Shown: positions 44,922 to 53,809, counted from the stretch's first letter. The stretch is DNA of 64,000 bases from Halorussus marinus (GCF_004765795.1 NZ_SBIV01000003.1:248001-312000), one strand, 5' to 3'. Program-made: numbers and translations. Notes: generated by a model from the sequence alone, not told the origin.

Positions 44922-45149
44922 TCACCCGAGCCGCGGGCGGACTTTCCGCCGTGCGAGCATCGTCGCGAACGCGAGCGCGACGAGGCCGACGTAGGCGTAC
45001 CAGGCCGCGAGCAGTCGGTCGCCCCCGACCAACTGCTGGAGGCCGTTGTACTCGGCCGCGACGCCAAGCGCGGACAGCGCGACCGTCATCCCGCCGTACA
45101 ACACGAGCGCGAGCAGTTCCGATCCGATCTCGGTGAGGATTCCGTACAT
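44922..45149 (-). CDS. Small membrane protein, 75 residues
   Basis: A short protein with two hydrophobic helices: YGILTEIGSELLALVLYGGMTVALSALG (residues 2-29) and AAWYAYVGLVALAFATML (about 48-65), and a basic tail (ARRKVRPRLG). No known motif. It lies 78 bp before azf on the same strand. The Met at 45149 gives the shorter form; another Met lies a few codons upstream. Confidence 0.65.
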   Translation of the reverse strand: MYGILTEIGSELLALVLYGGMTVALSALGVAAEYNGLQQLVGGDRLLAAWYAYVGLVALAFATMLARRKVRPRLG

Positions 45150-45240
45150 TCGCTTCGAGCGATGGGCCTGACGGCTATCGTCTTTTCGCCTCGGTCGAAT
45201 GTAGCAAGTCTTTTCGGCTTCCTCGCCGGACTTCGTCGCT

Positions 45241-45468
45241 ATGGGACGATACGGCGATCTGGAGTACGAACGGTTGGCCAAACGCGGCTTCCTGCTGAGT
45301 CTGGCGCTCCTCGCGGTCGGTGCCGGCGGCGAACTGACCGCCGCGACGATGCACGCCTCGCTCCCGGCGTGGGAACAGACGCTTCTGTTCGACATGGAGG
45401 TCGTCGGCACGCTCGGTATCCTGCTGTGTCCGCTGGTGTTCGGCGTGGTGTTGCCCCTAACCGAGTAA
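45241..45468 (+). CDS. Small membrane protein, 75 residues
   Basis: A two-helix membrane protein: cytosolic GRYGDLEYERLAKRG, then FLLSLALLAVGAGGELTAA and VVGTLGILLCPLVFGVVLPL. A GGEL.. turn and a Glu in the second half are polar within the membrane. Conserved in haloarchaea as far as I recall, function unknown. It is convergent with the aIF2-beta gene. Confidence 0.75.
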   Translation: MGRYGDLEYERLAKRGFLLSLALLAVGAGGELTAATMHASLPAWEQTLLFDMEVVGTLGILLCPLVFGVVLPLTE

Positions 45469-45495
45469 CGACCGAAGAAACCCCAACCGCGCGGC

Positions 45496-46104
45496 TCAGG
45501 CGAGTCGCGCGAACGCCAGATTCCCGCTGATGTTCTTGATGTAGATCTGGACCACGTCGCCCTCCTGAGTGCCGGGGACGAAGATGGTGTAGTTGCCCTT
45601 CTCGGCGACGCCGTCGCCCTTCCGGCCGGTGCCGGTGATCTTGACCTCGTAGGTGGCACCCTCCTCGACGGCGTCCCGGCTCTGGGTCTGGCTCGACGTC
45701 GAGCGCTTGGTGACCGGCCGGAACGCCCCGCAGGCGTCACATCGAAGCATCAGGTTGCGGTTCTCGCGGACGAGCCGGGTGTCGGGAAGCCCACACTCCG
45801 AGCAGAGGACGAACTCCTCGATGTAGCTCTCGATGGCGGCGTCGAAGTCCCCGCCCGAGAAGGTCCCGTTGTAGCGGGCGCGGCCCTCTTCGAGCTTCCC
45901 GTTGGTCCCGAGCTCGCGCTGGAGCGTGCTGTGGACGTGCTCGGGATCGCGGCCGAGCGCGTCGGCGATGTCGCTCAAGTTGGTGAGTCGGGTGAACGCG
46001 CCGTCCTTCTGGGCCTCGGCGTCCGGATAGCTGAACCGGTCGGTCTGGCCTTCGAAGTCCGGGGTCGCGTCCATCGCGCGGTCGAGGCTGGCTGTGTAGT
46101 CCAT
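45496..46104 (-). CDS. eif2b: Translation initiation factor aIF2-beta with TRAM domain
   Basis: A 202-residue translation factor. Residues 1-135 match aIF2-beta/aIF5: DYTASLDRAMDATPDF, TNLSDIADALGRDPEHVHSTLQRELGTNGKLEEGRARYNGTFS and the zinc knuckle (CSECGLPDTRLVRENRNLMLRCDACGA). A C-terminal TRAM domain follows (EGATYEVKITGTGRKGDGVAEKGNYTIFVPGTQEGDVVQIYIKNI), an RNA-binding OB-like fold. The fusion with TRAM is typical of haloarchaeal aIF2-beta. Start at MDYTASL; upstream Mets extend into non-coding sequence. Confidence 0.94.
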   Translation of the reverse strand: MDYTASLDRAMDATPDFEGQTDRFSYPDAEAQKDGAFTRLTNLSDIADALGRDPEHVHSTLQRELGTNGKLEEGRARYNGTFSGGDFDAAIESYIEEFVLCSECGLPDTRLVRENRNLMLRCDACGAFRPVTKRSTSSQTQSRDAVEEGATYEVKITGTGRKGDGVAEKGNYTIFVPGTQEGDVVQIYIKNISGNLAFARLA

Positions 46105-46183
46105 ACGGTCGAGAGGCGGTCGACACGGATAGGTATTCCGTGTTCCGTGGGCGTCTGGGCCCCGGTCCGTCGACATCCCGGGG

Positions 46184-46354
46184 CTACGCTCGGTCCGCCG
46201 ACGAGCCGTCTTCACCGGCGTCGGACGACTCCTCGTCGACGTCGAGCAACTGGAGCGCTTGCCGAACGTGGAAGTCCTTCGGCTCGGCGTCGTCGGCGTC
46301 GAGCGCGTCCCGGAGGTGATCGATCGCCTCGTCTCTGGCGTCGATGTCTTTCAT
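46184..46354 (-). CDS. Small acidic helical protein, 56 residues
   Basis: Too short for most gene callers: MKDIDARDEAIDHLRDALD, followed by ADDAEPKDFHVRQALQLLDVDEE and a Ser/Asp/Glu tail. The composition, GC-rich third positions and two amphipathic helices read as a real haloarchaeal gene. It sits between aIF2-beta (80 bp) and the divergent mptD. Function unknown. Confidence 0.65.
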   Translation of the reverse strand: MKDIDARDEAIDHLRDALDADDAEPKDFHVRQALQLLDVDEESSDAGEDGSSADRA

Positions 46355-46457
46355 CGCCGACCCAACGCCCCGCTGGCGTAAATACGTTGGCGCGACGGCG
46401 GACAGACCAGCTCGCGAAAGGGCAGGAACTTAGCGGTCGGGGCGCCCACTCTCGGCC

Positions 46458-46805
46458 ATGGACCCAACCGACCGCGAGTCGGCCTGCTTCGAGGCGGGCA
46501 TCAAGTTCGGCGCGCTCTACCACCAGTTCGCCGGGACGCCGGTCAGCCCCCGGAACGCGGCGAGCCTCGGGGCCGCCATCGAGGAGTCGATCGAGAACCA
46601 GCCGTTCTGCGAGGCGGTGACCGTCGAGATCCTGACCGACGAGCTCGAGGCCGAACTCGCCGACGCGCCCGCCGAGTACACCGAGCTCACGGGGCGGTTC
46701 ATGGAGGTCGAGATCGTCGTCGACCGCGAGGGAGTCGGCGTCACCGCGCGGATGGAGATGGACGACGGCTACCCGCGGATGCGAGTCGACTCCGTCTCGG
46801 AGTGA
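46458..46805 (+). CDS. mptD: Archaeal dihydroneopterin aldolase (MptD)
   Basis: Converts dihydroneopterin to 6-hydroxymethyl-dihydropterin in pterin synthesis. The 115-residue protein has the archaeal MptD signature SACFEAGIKFGALYHQFAGTPVSP, followed by SLGAAIEESIENQPFCEAVTVEI and YTELTGRFMEVEIVVDREG. The Glu and His residues near the N-terminus correspond to the catalytic region of this family. It stands alone; other pterin genes are not in the window. It ends 4 bp before the convergent CBS gene. Confidence 0.88.
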   Translation: MDPTDRESACFEAGIKFGALYHQFAGTPVSPRNAASLGAAIEESIENQPFCEAVTVEILTDELEAELADAPAEYTELTGRFMEVEIVVDREGVGVTARMEMDDGYPRMRVDSVSE

Positions 46806-46809
46806 TCGA

Positions 46810-47214
46810 CTACGACGGGCTGGGCGTCCGGACCGTCGAGAGGTAGGCGGTGATGTCGGTCGTGGTGACGATGCCCACGACGTTGTCCTCGTCGTCGACG
46901 ACCGGGACGTGCTGGAACCCGTTGTCCACCATCAGGTCGGCGATCTCCCGGACCTCCGCGTTCGCCGTCGTAGTGGTCACGTCGGTCGTCATGTAGGTCG
47001 CGACTGTCGCGTCGCTCGCCCACCGCTGTTCGGCGGCGACGTGGACGAAGTCGGTCGCGGTGAGGATGCCTTCGAGGCGGCCGTCGTCGCTCGTGACGAT
47101 GACCGAGCCGATGCCCTCGTCGAGCATCGTCTCGGCCGCGCGGTGGGCCGGCGTGTCCGGCGATACCGTCTTTACGGGCGAGGACATGAGCCGTCCGACG
47201 AAGATATCTTCCAT
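46810..47214 (-). CDS. Paired CBS domain protein
   Basis: A 134-residue protein made of two CBS domains: MEDIFVGRLMSSPVKTVSPDTPAHRAAETMLDEGIGSVIVTSDDGRLEGILTATD and VATYMTTDVTTTTANAEVREIADLMVDNGFQHVPVVDDEDNVVGIVTTTDITAYL. A stand-alone CBS pair usually binds adenine nucleotides or SAM and regulates a partner. No partner is adjacent except mptD on the other strand. Confidence 0.93.
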   Translation of the reverse strand: MEDIFVGRLMSSPVKTVSPDTPAHRAAETMLDEGIGSVIVTSDDGRLEGILTATDFVHVAAEQRWASDATVATYMTTDVTTTTANAEVREIADLMVDNGFQHVPVVDDEDNVVGIVTTTDITAYLSTVRTPSPS

Positions 47215-47381
47215 ACGGACCGGTTCTGGTCCGCGAAAGATAAGCATTGGCTTCGAGAGAGGTCACGCCGCCGGGCCGCCGTACGCCGGTCCGTCGACGC
47301 CGACGCCTCGGTCGACCCTCACCGGGTCGTCGTTTTCGGTTTCGGTCGAGACTCACCCGTCGCGTTGGTGGGTTTCACTTC

Positions 47382-47422
47382 CGGTTTCGGGCATGGTTTT
47401 AAACATGATGGGGCCGAAACCG
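47382..47422 (+). promoter_or_regulatory. Promoter embedded in a palindrome ahead of the DUF5790-like gene
   Basis: Arms cggtttcgg (47382-47390) and ccgaaaccg (47414-47422) are exact inverted copies, symmetric about position 47402. A TATA-like ttttaaac lies in the centre (47397-47404), 24 nt before the ATG. A third copy of cggtttcgg lies upstream at 47337-47345. The layout fits an operator that hides the TATA box when bound. Confidence 0.5.
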
Positions 47423-47427
47423 AACGT

Positions 47428-47877
47428 ATGAGCCAATCGACACTCGACGAGGACGAACTGTTCGGCGAGGCCGCGACCGAGGTCCGCGACGACGTCGAGT
47501 CGAGCCTCGCGGACGCGGCGGCCGCGCTCCCCGCGGCCGACGACGTCTGGGAACTCGACGCCGACAACACCCTCGGCGCGCTCAACGCCCTGAGTTCGTC
47601 GCTGGACGCCGGCGACGCCGAGGACCACCTCCGGGACGCCAAAAAGTGGTACACGATGGGCGAGCGCGCCGACGCCTTCGAGGACGCCGACGACCTCGAA
47701 GCCGAGATCGAGCGTCTGGAGACCGCCATCGACGACGTGGCCGACGCCAAGGCGCAGGTCGGCGAACTCACGAGCACGATCCCGGCGCTGAAGAACGCGC
47801 TCGAAGGGCTCGACGACGAGTCCGAGGCCACCGACGCCGACGACGCCGACGAGGACGCCGAACCCGCAGAAGCCTGA
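47428..47877 (+). CDS. DUF5790-like haloarchaeal protein
   Basis: A 149-residue acidic helical protein: SQSTLDEDELFGEAATEVRDDVESSLADAAAALP, VWELDADNTLGALNALSSSLD, KKWYTMGERADAFEDADDLEAEIERLETAIDD and a disordered acidic tail. It has a coiled-coil-like second half. Recognised as a haloarchaeal DUF family (DUF5790, from memory). The unusual promoter palindrome ahead of it suggests tight regulation. Start at Met47428 is set by the TATA spacing. Confidence 0.8.
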   Translation: MSQSTLDEDELFGEAATEVRDDVESSLADAAAALPAADDVWELDADNTLGALNALSSSLDAGDAEDHLRDAKKWYTMGERADAFEDADDLEAEIERLETAIDDVADAKAQVGELTSTIPALKNALEGLDDESEATDADDADEDAEPAEA

Positions 47878-47894
47878 GCCCGAGCCTTCGGCCG

Positions 47895-48632
47895 TTACTT
47901 GTGGGGCGGTCGGCTCGCGTCGCGCGACTCGACCGCCTCCAGTAGCGCCGCCAGCGCCGCGCTCGCCAGTTCGAGCAGTTCGTCTCCCCGGTCGGCGTCG
48001 CCCGCGGTCGGGTCCCCGACCACGCCGTTGTCGGTGAACTCCGCCGAATCGAACGCGAGATTCGCGTAGCTGACCCACTCGCCCCAGCCGTCGGCGCCGC
48101 CCTCGCGGGCGGCCTCGATGCGGTCCTCTCGGACCAACTCGGGCGCGATCGCGCGCAACAGCGCGGTTTCGAGGGGTCCGCCGTGGCCCATCTCGTCGCT
48201 GTGATCCCCGACCGCTTCGAACCACGTAAACGGAACGGCGTAGGCGTCGTCCTCGCGAGCGATCGCGCCCGCGACCTCCCGGAGCGCGGAGACGTTGCCG
48301 CCGTGGCCGTTGACGAGCACGACCCGGTCCCAGCCGTGGTGGGCGAGGCTCGCGACCGTCTCGCGGACGTAGTTCCGGAAGGTGTCCTCGCTCACCCACA
48401 GCGTGCCGGTGAACTGGCGGTGCTCGGCCGCCACTCCGATCGGGATCGCCGGCGCGACGACCACCTCCCCGTCGTAGGCCGTCGCCCCCGCCTCCGCGAC
48501 CGCCTCTGCGGTGTAGGCGTCGGTCCCGAGCGGGGCGTGGGGGCCGTGCTGTTCGGTACTGCCGACCGGGACCACCGCGAGGTCGGTCGCGGCGGCGTCG
48601 GCGTCGGTCCACGTCGCGTCCGAGAGATGCAT
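47895..48632 (-). CDS. Creatininase family amidohydrolase
   Basis: A 245-residue zinc/manganese amidase: LAVVPVGSTEQHGPHAPLGTDAYTA (Glu and His ligands), PIGVAAEHRQFTGTLWVSEDTF, VLVNGHGGNVSALREVA and the metal-site EMGHGGPLETALLRAI. Such proteins hydrolyse cyclic or formyl amides; the archaeal member ArfB deformylates an intermediate of riboflavin/F420 synthesis, which makes that a candidate role. The specific substrate is not shown by the sequence. Start chosen at MHLSDATWTD. Confidence 0.88.
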   Translation of the reverse strand: MHLSDATWTDADAAATDLAVVPVGSTEQHGPHAPLGTDAYTAEAVAEAGATAYDGEVVVAPAIPIGVAAEHRQFTGTLWVSEDTFRNYVRETVASLAHHGWDRVVLVNGHGGNVSALREVAGAIAREDDAYAVPFTWFEAVGDHSDEMGHGGPLETALLRAIAPELVREDRIEAAREGGADGWGEWVSYANLAFDSAEFTDNGVVGDPTAGDADRGDELLELASAALAALLEAVESRDASRPPHK

Positions 48633-48714
48633 GTCCGGACGCAGGGCGACCGCGGACTTGTAGCCCCCGATATGGGGCCACACGGCTTATTCGGACTCGC
48701 GGCGTACGCTCGCT

Positions 48715-49032
48715 ATGAGCGAATCAGGCGACGACGACCGCGAACTTGGCATCGACTTCGGCGACGTCGAGGACGACCTCGAAGACGAAGAGTACCCCGT
48801 CTCCGCCGACGAACTGCTCGACCGGTACGGCGACCGCGAGATCGGGATGTCCGACGGCACCGAGTCGTTTCGCGAGGTGCTGGTGACCGGCGGCGACGAG
48901 GAGTTCGAATCGGCCGACGAGGTGCGACAGGCCGTCCTGAACCGGGTCGGAAGCGAGGCGGTGGGCCGGCAGGGCTACTCGGATCGGGGCGCGGGGAGCG
49001 CCCAAGACGAGGGAAGCGACGAGTCGTTCTGA
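48715..49032 (+). CDS. DUF5789-like haloarchaeal protein
   Basis: A 105-residue acidic protein. The core EEYPVSADELLDRYGDREIGMSDGTESFREVLVTGGDEEFESADEVRQAVLNRVGSEAVGRQGYSDRG looks conserved, with a disordered acidic start and a Ser/Gly tail. Recognised as a haloarchaeal DUF (DUF5789, from memory). It starts 82 bp ahead of the creatininase start on the opposite strand, so the two are divergent. Confidence 0.78.
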   Translation: MSESGDDDRELGIDFGDVEDDLEDEEYPVSADELLDRYGDREIGMSDGTESFREVLVTGGDEEFESADEVRQAVLNRVGSEAVGRQGYSDRGAGSAQDEGSDESF

Positions 49033-49092
49033 CCGGCGCCGGAACTCGACGACCGGGACAAGCGCTAACCCGACCCCGTCCGAACCGCCGGT

Positions 49093-50067
49093 ATGGTTCG
49101 TGTCCTCTCAGACTCGGCGGTCGCACAGTGCCTCTCGCTGTCCGAACTGCTCCCCGTGGTCCGCGAGGCGTTCGTCAGGCAGGGCCGCGACGAAGTAGAG
49201 CGCCCCGAGCGGCCCCACTTCCCGGTCGGCGCGGGGCCCGACGGCTCCGATCCGGCCGGCACCGGGCTGGTGATGCCCGCGTACGTCCGCGGGGCCGACT
49301 ACTACGCGACGAAACTGGTCGGGGTCCACGAGGGCAACGCCGAACGGGGCCTGCCGACGGTCAACGCCCAGATCGCGCTGACCGCGGCCGACACGGGTCT
49401 GCCGGCCGGCTACCTCGCGGGGACCCGCATCACCAACGCCCGGACGGGGTGTATCGGCGGGCTCGCGGCGGCCGAACTCGCGACCGGCCCGGTGACGCTC
49501 GGGCTCCTCGGGGCGGGCACGCAGGCTCGCTGGCAGGCCCGCGCCATCGACGCCGCGACCGACCTCGACGCGGTTCGGGTCTACTCGCCGAGCGACTCGA
49601 AACGCGAGTGTGCGGCCGACCTCGGCGACGAACTCGGCGTCCCCGCCGAGCCGGTCGACGCGCCCGAAGCCGCGGTCGCCGGCGCGAACGTCGTGGTGAC
49701 CGCGACCACCGCCACCGACCCCGTCTTCGACGGCGGGGCGCTCGACCACGGGACGCTCGTCGTCGCGGTCGGGGCCTACGAGGCGGAGATGCGCGAACTC
49801 GACGCCGAGACCTTCGAGCGCGCGAGCCGACTGTTCGCCGACGTGCCCGCGGAGGTCGCGGAGATCGGCGACGCGCGCGAGGCGGGACTCGACGCCGAGG
49901 ACTTCGCGCCGCTGTCTGCGGTGTTCGACGGCGATCGGGGCCGCGAGCGCGCGGACGAGATTCTGGTGGTCGAGAGCGTCGGGACTGCGGTGCTGGACGC
50001 GGCGGCCGCCGAACACGTCTTCGACGCGGCCGAGGCGCGAGACGCGGGCACCGAGGTGCCGCTGTAG
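49093..50067 (+). CDS. Ornithine cyclodeaminase / mu-crystallin family dehydrogenase
   Basis: A 324-residue NAD(P)-dependent protein. N-terminal RVLSDSAVAQCLSLSELLPVVREAFV, the substrate region YYATKLVGVHEGNAERGLPTVNA, then the Rossmann loop TLGLLGAGTQARWQARAI (GxGxxA) and VVVTATTATDPVFDG. It could be an alanine dehydrogenase of the archaeal type or an ornithine cyclodeaminase/ketimine reductase; the lysine in TKLVG fits both. Gene symbol withheld. Its stop is one base from the MATE gene's stop. Confidence 0.9.
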   Translation: MVRVLSDSAVAQCLSLSELLPVVREAFVRQGRDEVERPERPHFPVGAGPDGSDPAGTGLVMPAYVRGADYYATKLVGVHEGNAERGLPTVNAQIALTAADTGLPAGYLAGTRITNARTGCIGGLAAAELATGPVTLGLLGAGTQARWQARAIDAATDLDAVRVYSPSDSKRECAADLGDELGVPAEPVDAPEAAVAGANVVVTATTATDPVFDGGALDHGTLVVAVGAYEAEMRELDAETFERASRLFADVPAEVAEIGDAREAGLDAEDFAPLSAVFDGDRGRERADEILVVESVGTAVLDAAAAEHVFDAAEARDAGTEVPL

Positions 50068-50068
50068 C

Positions 50069-51523
50069 TCACTCCCCGTCGGCGCCGGCGGCGTCCGGCG
50101 TCGGCGACTCGGGCGGCGTTTCTTCGTCGTCTCCCTCGCCGATAACCGTCTCTTTCCACGTCCCGCGGGTGAACCACAGCGCGGCCACGATCGCGCCGAC
50201 GACGTTGCCCAGCGCCATCCCGACCCAGATGCCGGTCGGCCCCCAGTCCGCGACGAACGCGAGGTAGTAGACCGTCGGCACCCGGCCGATCCAGAGCGCG
50301 AGCACGGAGAACGCCATCGCGGTCTTGGTGTTGCCGGCGCCCCGGTAGGCCCCGAGCATCACCTGCAGGACCGCCATGAACGTGAACTCGACCGACCGGA
50401 TCCGGAGGTACTCCGAGCCGTACGCGACGGTCTGGGCGGCCGCGTCGGTGCCGGTCGCCATGAACACCGAGACGATGGGCTCGGGGACGAGCGCGGCGAC
50501 GACCGCGACCACGAACATCACAGCCGCGCCGGCTTTCGCTGCGAGCCAGACCGCCCGCTCGGCCCGGTCGGTCTTCTTCGCGCCCAGATTCTGGCCGACC
50601 ATCGTGTTGGTCGCCCGGCCCAGCCCCATCGCCGGCAGAAAGACCAGCGACGCGAGCCGGTTGCCCAGCCCGTAGGCCGAGACCACCGGCGGCGCGAACT
50701 GGACCACCATCGCGGTCAGGGTGATCATCGCCAGCGCGCTCATCGACTGTTCGAGCGTCGAGGGGACGCCGATCCGGACGATGTCCCAGATGTAGCCGAC
50801 GTCGGGCAACAGGTACTCGAGGCGGACGTCGGGACCGGCCCGCGCGACGAACAGGATGTAGAACCCGAGCAGGCTGGCGACGCCCCGCGAGAAGATGGTC
50901 GCCAGCGCCGCGCCCTCGATCCCCATCGCCGGGAACGGCCCCCAGCCGAAGATGAGCGCCGGGTCCAACACGACGTTGAGCGCGACGCTCACGACCATCA
51001 CCCGCATCGGCGTCCGGGTGTTGCCGTAGCCTCGCATCAGCGCCGAGAACACGAAGAAGCCGAACAGGAACGGCAGGCCGAGGAAGAACACCTCCATGTA
51101 GTCGGCCGCCAGCGGGATGATCTGGGCGGTCGTCTGGCCCTGGCTCGGGAGGACAGCCAGCATCGGCTCGGTCGCGACGTAGCCGATCGCGCTCAACAGG
51201 ACCGCGAGGATCGTGACGAACATCAGGATCTGGCCGGCGACTTTGCCCGCCGACCCCTCGCTGTCGGCCCCGGTGTACTGAGCGACCAGAATCGAGCCCG
51301 CGGTGGTGAACCCGCCCGCGATCGAGATGAGCAGGAAGATGAGCGGGAACGCGAGGCTGATCGCCCCGACCGCGTCGGCCGACAGCCGCCCCAGCCAGAA
51401 GGTGTCGGCGATGTTGTAGGTCACCTGGAGGAGCTGGATGACAACGATCGGCCACGCCAACCGGAACATCGGTCGGACTAACCCGCCTTCGGTTATCGAG
51501 TCGTCCGGCGTCGCGGGTTCCAT
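50069..51523 (-). CDS. MATE family efflux transporter
   Basis: A 484-residue integral membrane protein with about 12 helices. The family shows LAWPIVVIQLLQVTYNIADTFWLGRLSADAVGAISLAFPL and the Gly-rich helices TTAGSILVAQYTGA and ATNTMVGQNLGAKK in the two halves, an internal repeat typical of MATE. Probably a Na+ or H+-driven drug/organic cation exporter. The start at MEPATPDDS lies just ahead of helix 1; a longer Met is possible. Convergent with the OCD gene. Confidence 0.94.
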   Translation of the reverse strand: MEPATPDDSITEGGLVRPMFRLAWPIVVIQLLQVTYNIADTFWLGRLSADAVGAISLAFPLIFLLISIAGGFTTAGSILVAQYTGADSEGSAGKVAGQILMFVTILAVLLSAIGYVATEPMLAVLPSQGQTTAQIIPLAADYMEVFFLGLPFLFGFFVFSALMRGYGNTRTPMRVMVVSVALNVVLDPALIFGWGPFPAMGIEGAALATIFSRGVASLLGFYILFVARAGPDVRLEYLLPDVGYIWDIVRIGVPSTLEQSMSALAMITLTAMVVQFAPPVVSAYGLGNRLASLVFLPAMGLGRATNTMVGQNLGAKKTDRAERAVWLAAKAGAAVMFVVAVVAALVPEPIVSVFMATGTDAAAQTVAYGSEYLRIRSVEFTFMAVLQVMLGAYRGAGNTKTAMAFSVLALWIGRVPTVYYLAFVADWGPTGIWVGMALGNVVGAIVAALWFTRGTWKETVIGEGDDEETPPESPTPDAAGADGE

Positions 51524-51778
51524 TGTGTTTCGAAACGAAAGGTCGTCGTTTGAACGTTGTGGGTCTCGGCCACAGCGACCGGCGTCGGTCGCCACGCGAA
51601 CGGTACGGTCGCAGTACTCACGTCGCTAACAAATCAGTTTCCCATCCGCGGTACTTGTTCCCATTCGCCGCTTCGGGTTCCCGACCCGCGGTGAGTCCCC
51701 AGTCCGGTCGGAAACGAGGAAACGAGTCCAGACGACGCGCGCCGTCTCCGCGCGCCGGGATTGTCGACGGGCGGCCGA

Positions 51779-52855
51779 TTAGAGTTCGACGAGAATCTTC
51801 ACTTCCTCTCGGTCCGAGTCGAGGAGCGCCTCGAAGCCGTCCTCGACGACGCTCTCCAGTTCGATTCGACTGCTGATCAGCGCCTCCGGATCGAGGGCTC
51901 CGGAGTCGAACATGTCGAGGACCGCACCGAACTCCTCGTCCGACCGGGGACCGCCCTGGTAGGCGAGCGTCCCGGTGAGCGTCCGCTCGCCCATGACGAA
52001 CTCGTTGGGCTGGAGTTCCACGCTGTCCTCGAAAATGCTGACGATCGTGACGTTCCCGCCCGAGGCGGTCGACGCGATCGCGTCTTGGACGGTCTGTTCG
52101 ATCCCCGCGACTTCGAACGCGACGTCGACGCCGCCGTCGGTCCGCTCGGTGATGTACTCGACCGCGTCGGTCTCGATCGGCGAGAGCGCCTCGTCCGCGC
52201 CGACCTCGGCCGCGAGCTCGCGCCGCGAGTCCTGGGGTTCGACCGCGTAGATCGTCCCCGCCCCGGCCGCCCGGAGCACCTGAATCACCGTCAGGCCGAT
52301 CGGGCCCGCGCCGTACACCGCGACCGAATCGCCGGCGTCGAAATCGCTCGTCCGGAGCGCGTGGAAGCCGACGCTGTACGGCTCGACGAGGGCGCCGTAC
52401 TCGGTGGGGACCGAGCCCGGAAGCGCGACGGCCTTCTCCTCGGGGACGACGACCTCCTCGGAGAGTCCACCGCCCCCGCCGGACAGCCCGACGAACCCGC
52501 CCGACTCACAGAGGTGGTACTGGCCCGCCTCACACTGCCGGCACTCGTCGCAGTACACGATCGGATTCACCGCCACCTGATCGCCGACGGAGAGGTCGCT
52601 CACGTCGTCGCCGACCTCCGTCACTTCCCCCGCGAACTCGTGGCCCATCGGGATCGGGAGCGTCTCTCCGGTCACCGGATGTGGCTCGCCTTCGTCGGGG
52701 ATGAAGATCGGACCGGCCGCGTACTCGTGGAGGTCCGAGCCACAGATCCCGCACGCCTCGACGGCGACGCGGACTTCGTCTGTGCCGGGCCCGTCGGGCC
52801 GTTCGATGTCTTCGACGCGTACGTCCTCTCGACCGTGGTAAACTGCTGCTCTCAT
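51779..52855 (-). CDS. Zinc-dependent medium-chain alcohol dehydrogenase
   Basis: A 358-residue MDR enzyme similar to butanediol/threonine dehydrogenases. The catalytic zinc ligands are in CGICGSDLHEY (Cys37) and GHEFAGEV (His-Glu). A structural zinc lobe follows (YCDECRQCEAGQYHLCESG, four Cys). The Rossmann loop is VAVYGAGPIGLTVIQVL with YAVEPQDSR (Glu, so NAD is favoured). Substrate uncertain: 2,3-butanediol, polyols or threonine. Promoter: a TATA-like attat stands about 30 nt upstream on the minus strand. Confidence 0.92.
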   Translation of the reverse strand: MRAAVYHGREDVRVEDIERPDGPGTDEVRVAVEACGICGSDLHEYAAGPIFIPDEGEPHPVTGETLPIPMGHEFAGEVTEVGDDVSDLSVGDQVAVNPIVYCDECRQCEAGQYHLCESGGFVGLSGGGGGLSEEVVVPEEKAVALPGSVPTEYGALVEPYSVGFHALRTSDFDAGDSVAVYGAGPIGLTVIQVLRAAGAGTIYAVEPQDSRRELAAEVGADEALSPIETDAVEYITERTDGGVDVAFEVAGIEQTVQDAIASTASGGNVTIVSIFEDSVELQPNEFVMGERTLTGTLAYQGGPRSDEEFGAVLDMFDSGALDPEALISSRIELESVVEDGFEALLDSDREEVKILVEL

Positions 52856-53014
52856 TGCAGGTCCCGTTTGACGGCGTCGACGGATAATAGTTCATATCGG
52901 CGAGCAATCAACTTCCGGGGATTCCGTTACTGGGACCGGTCGGCGGTCGGTGGGCGAGACGCGTCCGTGACTCGCAGACTCGACCCCGTCGATCATCACA
53001 CTTCGAGAATCGAA

Positions 53015-53087
53015 CGGGCGGCATGGGATTTGAACCCATGACCTCTTGGTCCGGAACCAAGCGTTCTGTCCGCTGAACTAGCCGCCC
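53015..53087 (-). tRNA. tRNA-Arg (CCG)
   Basis: On the minus strand: acceptor gggcggc / gccgccc, D arm tagttcagcggacagaa, anticodon stem cttgg / ccaag with loop ttccgga (anticodon CCG) and T arm catgggttcaaatcccatg. No intron or encoded CCA. It stands 160 bp ahead of the dehydrogenase on the same strand. Confidence 0.96.
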
Positions 53088-53294
53088 TCACACCCAGATA
53101 CTCGGTTCGCCGGTATAACGGTTATGAAATGCGCGAGTCGACCGGCGCCGTCCCGCTGGTCGGCAAGTCGACGCGTGATCGCGTTCGCGCCGCTGTGCGA
53201 GCGGCGATTCGTCCCGAACGACGAACCGGTCGCTGTCGATGTAGTGTTCCGGAAAAACGCGTGTCGGACCGCCGTCAGGCGGACTACCGCGTAA

Positions 53295-53489
53295 TTAAAG
53301 ACGCGTCAGGTTCGACGCGCGGGGGCCCTTGTCGGCCTGTTCGATGTCAAACTCTACCTCAGTTCCCTCTTCGAGGTCCGGGCCGCCGATGTCTTCCATG
53401 TGGAAGAACACGTCGTCGTCCGCGTCGTCCGTCGAGATGAAACCGTAGCCGCCTGTGTCGTTGAAGAAATCAACGTTGCCTTCTGCCAT
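53295..53489 (-). CDS. Cold-shock protein (CspA family)
   Basis: A 64-residue single cold-shock domain, an RNA/ssDNA chaperone. RNP1 is GGYGFIST and RNP2 is DVFFHMEDI. The start EGNVDFFNDTG aligns with MAxGTVKWFNDxxG. It is acidic at its ends, as in haloarchaea. The Met at 53489 is set by the domain start; upstream in-frame codons belong to the A/T-rich leader. Confidence 0.95.
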   Translation of the reverse strand: MAEGNVDFFNDTGGYGFISTDDADDDVFFHMEDIGGPDLEEGTEVEFDIEQADKGPRASNLTRL

Positions 53490-53809
53490 TGCAAATAGAC
53501 AAATGCCCGTCGCACGGATAAGGCTTCGCAATCTGTTTTCTCGCTCGTCGATATATTGGTCAAACGTATTCGAAATGACTCCAAAACTGCGTAAATGAAC
53601 ACGGACAGTCAACTACTCGCCGCATCGTCCCGTCTTTCGTCGGCTTTTCGCGTGAATCCCTCCGCATCCACAGTTCTCGCTTTCGAGATAGGTCGACCGG
53701 TCGTCTTTCGGGGTTCGCTCCCGCAACAGCCCATCAGCTCCTCACTACCGCAGAGACAATTCGTCGGCGCCGGCTCCTCGCGTCGCTCGTCGCGTGGCGC
53801 CGTCAGAAG
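53490..53809. other. 320-bp region between the cold-shock gene and tRNA-Val, no gene seen
   Basis: The part next to the cold-shock gene is A/T-rich for this genome (gtcgatatattggtcaaacg, near 53546-53565), consistent with a promoter and an untranslated leader for that minus-strand gene. The rest is GC-rich with no convincing ORF. An open frame on the plus strand runs into tRNA-Val and is discarded. Confidence 0.6.
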
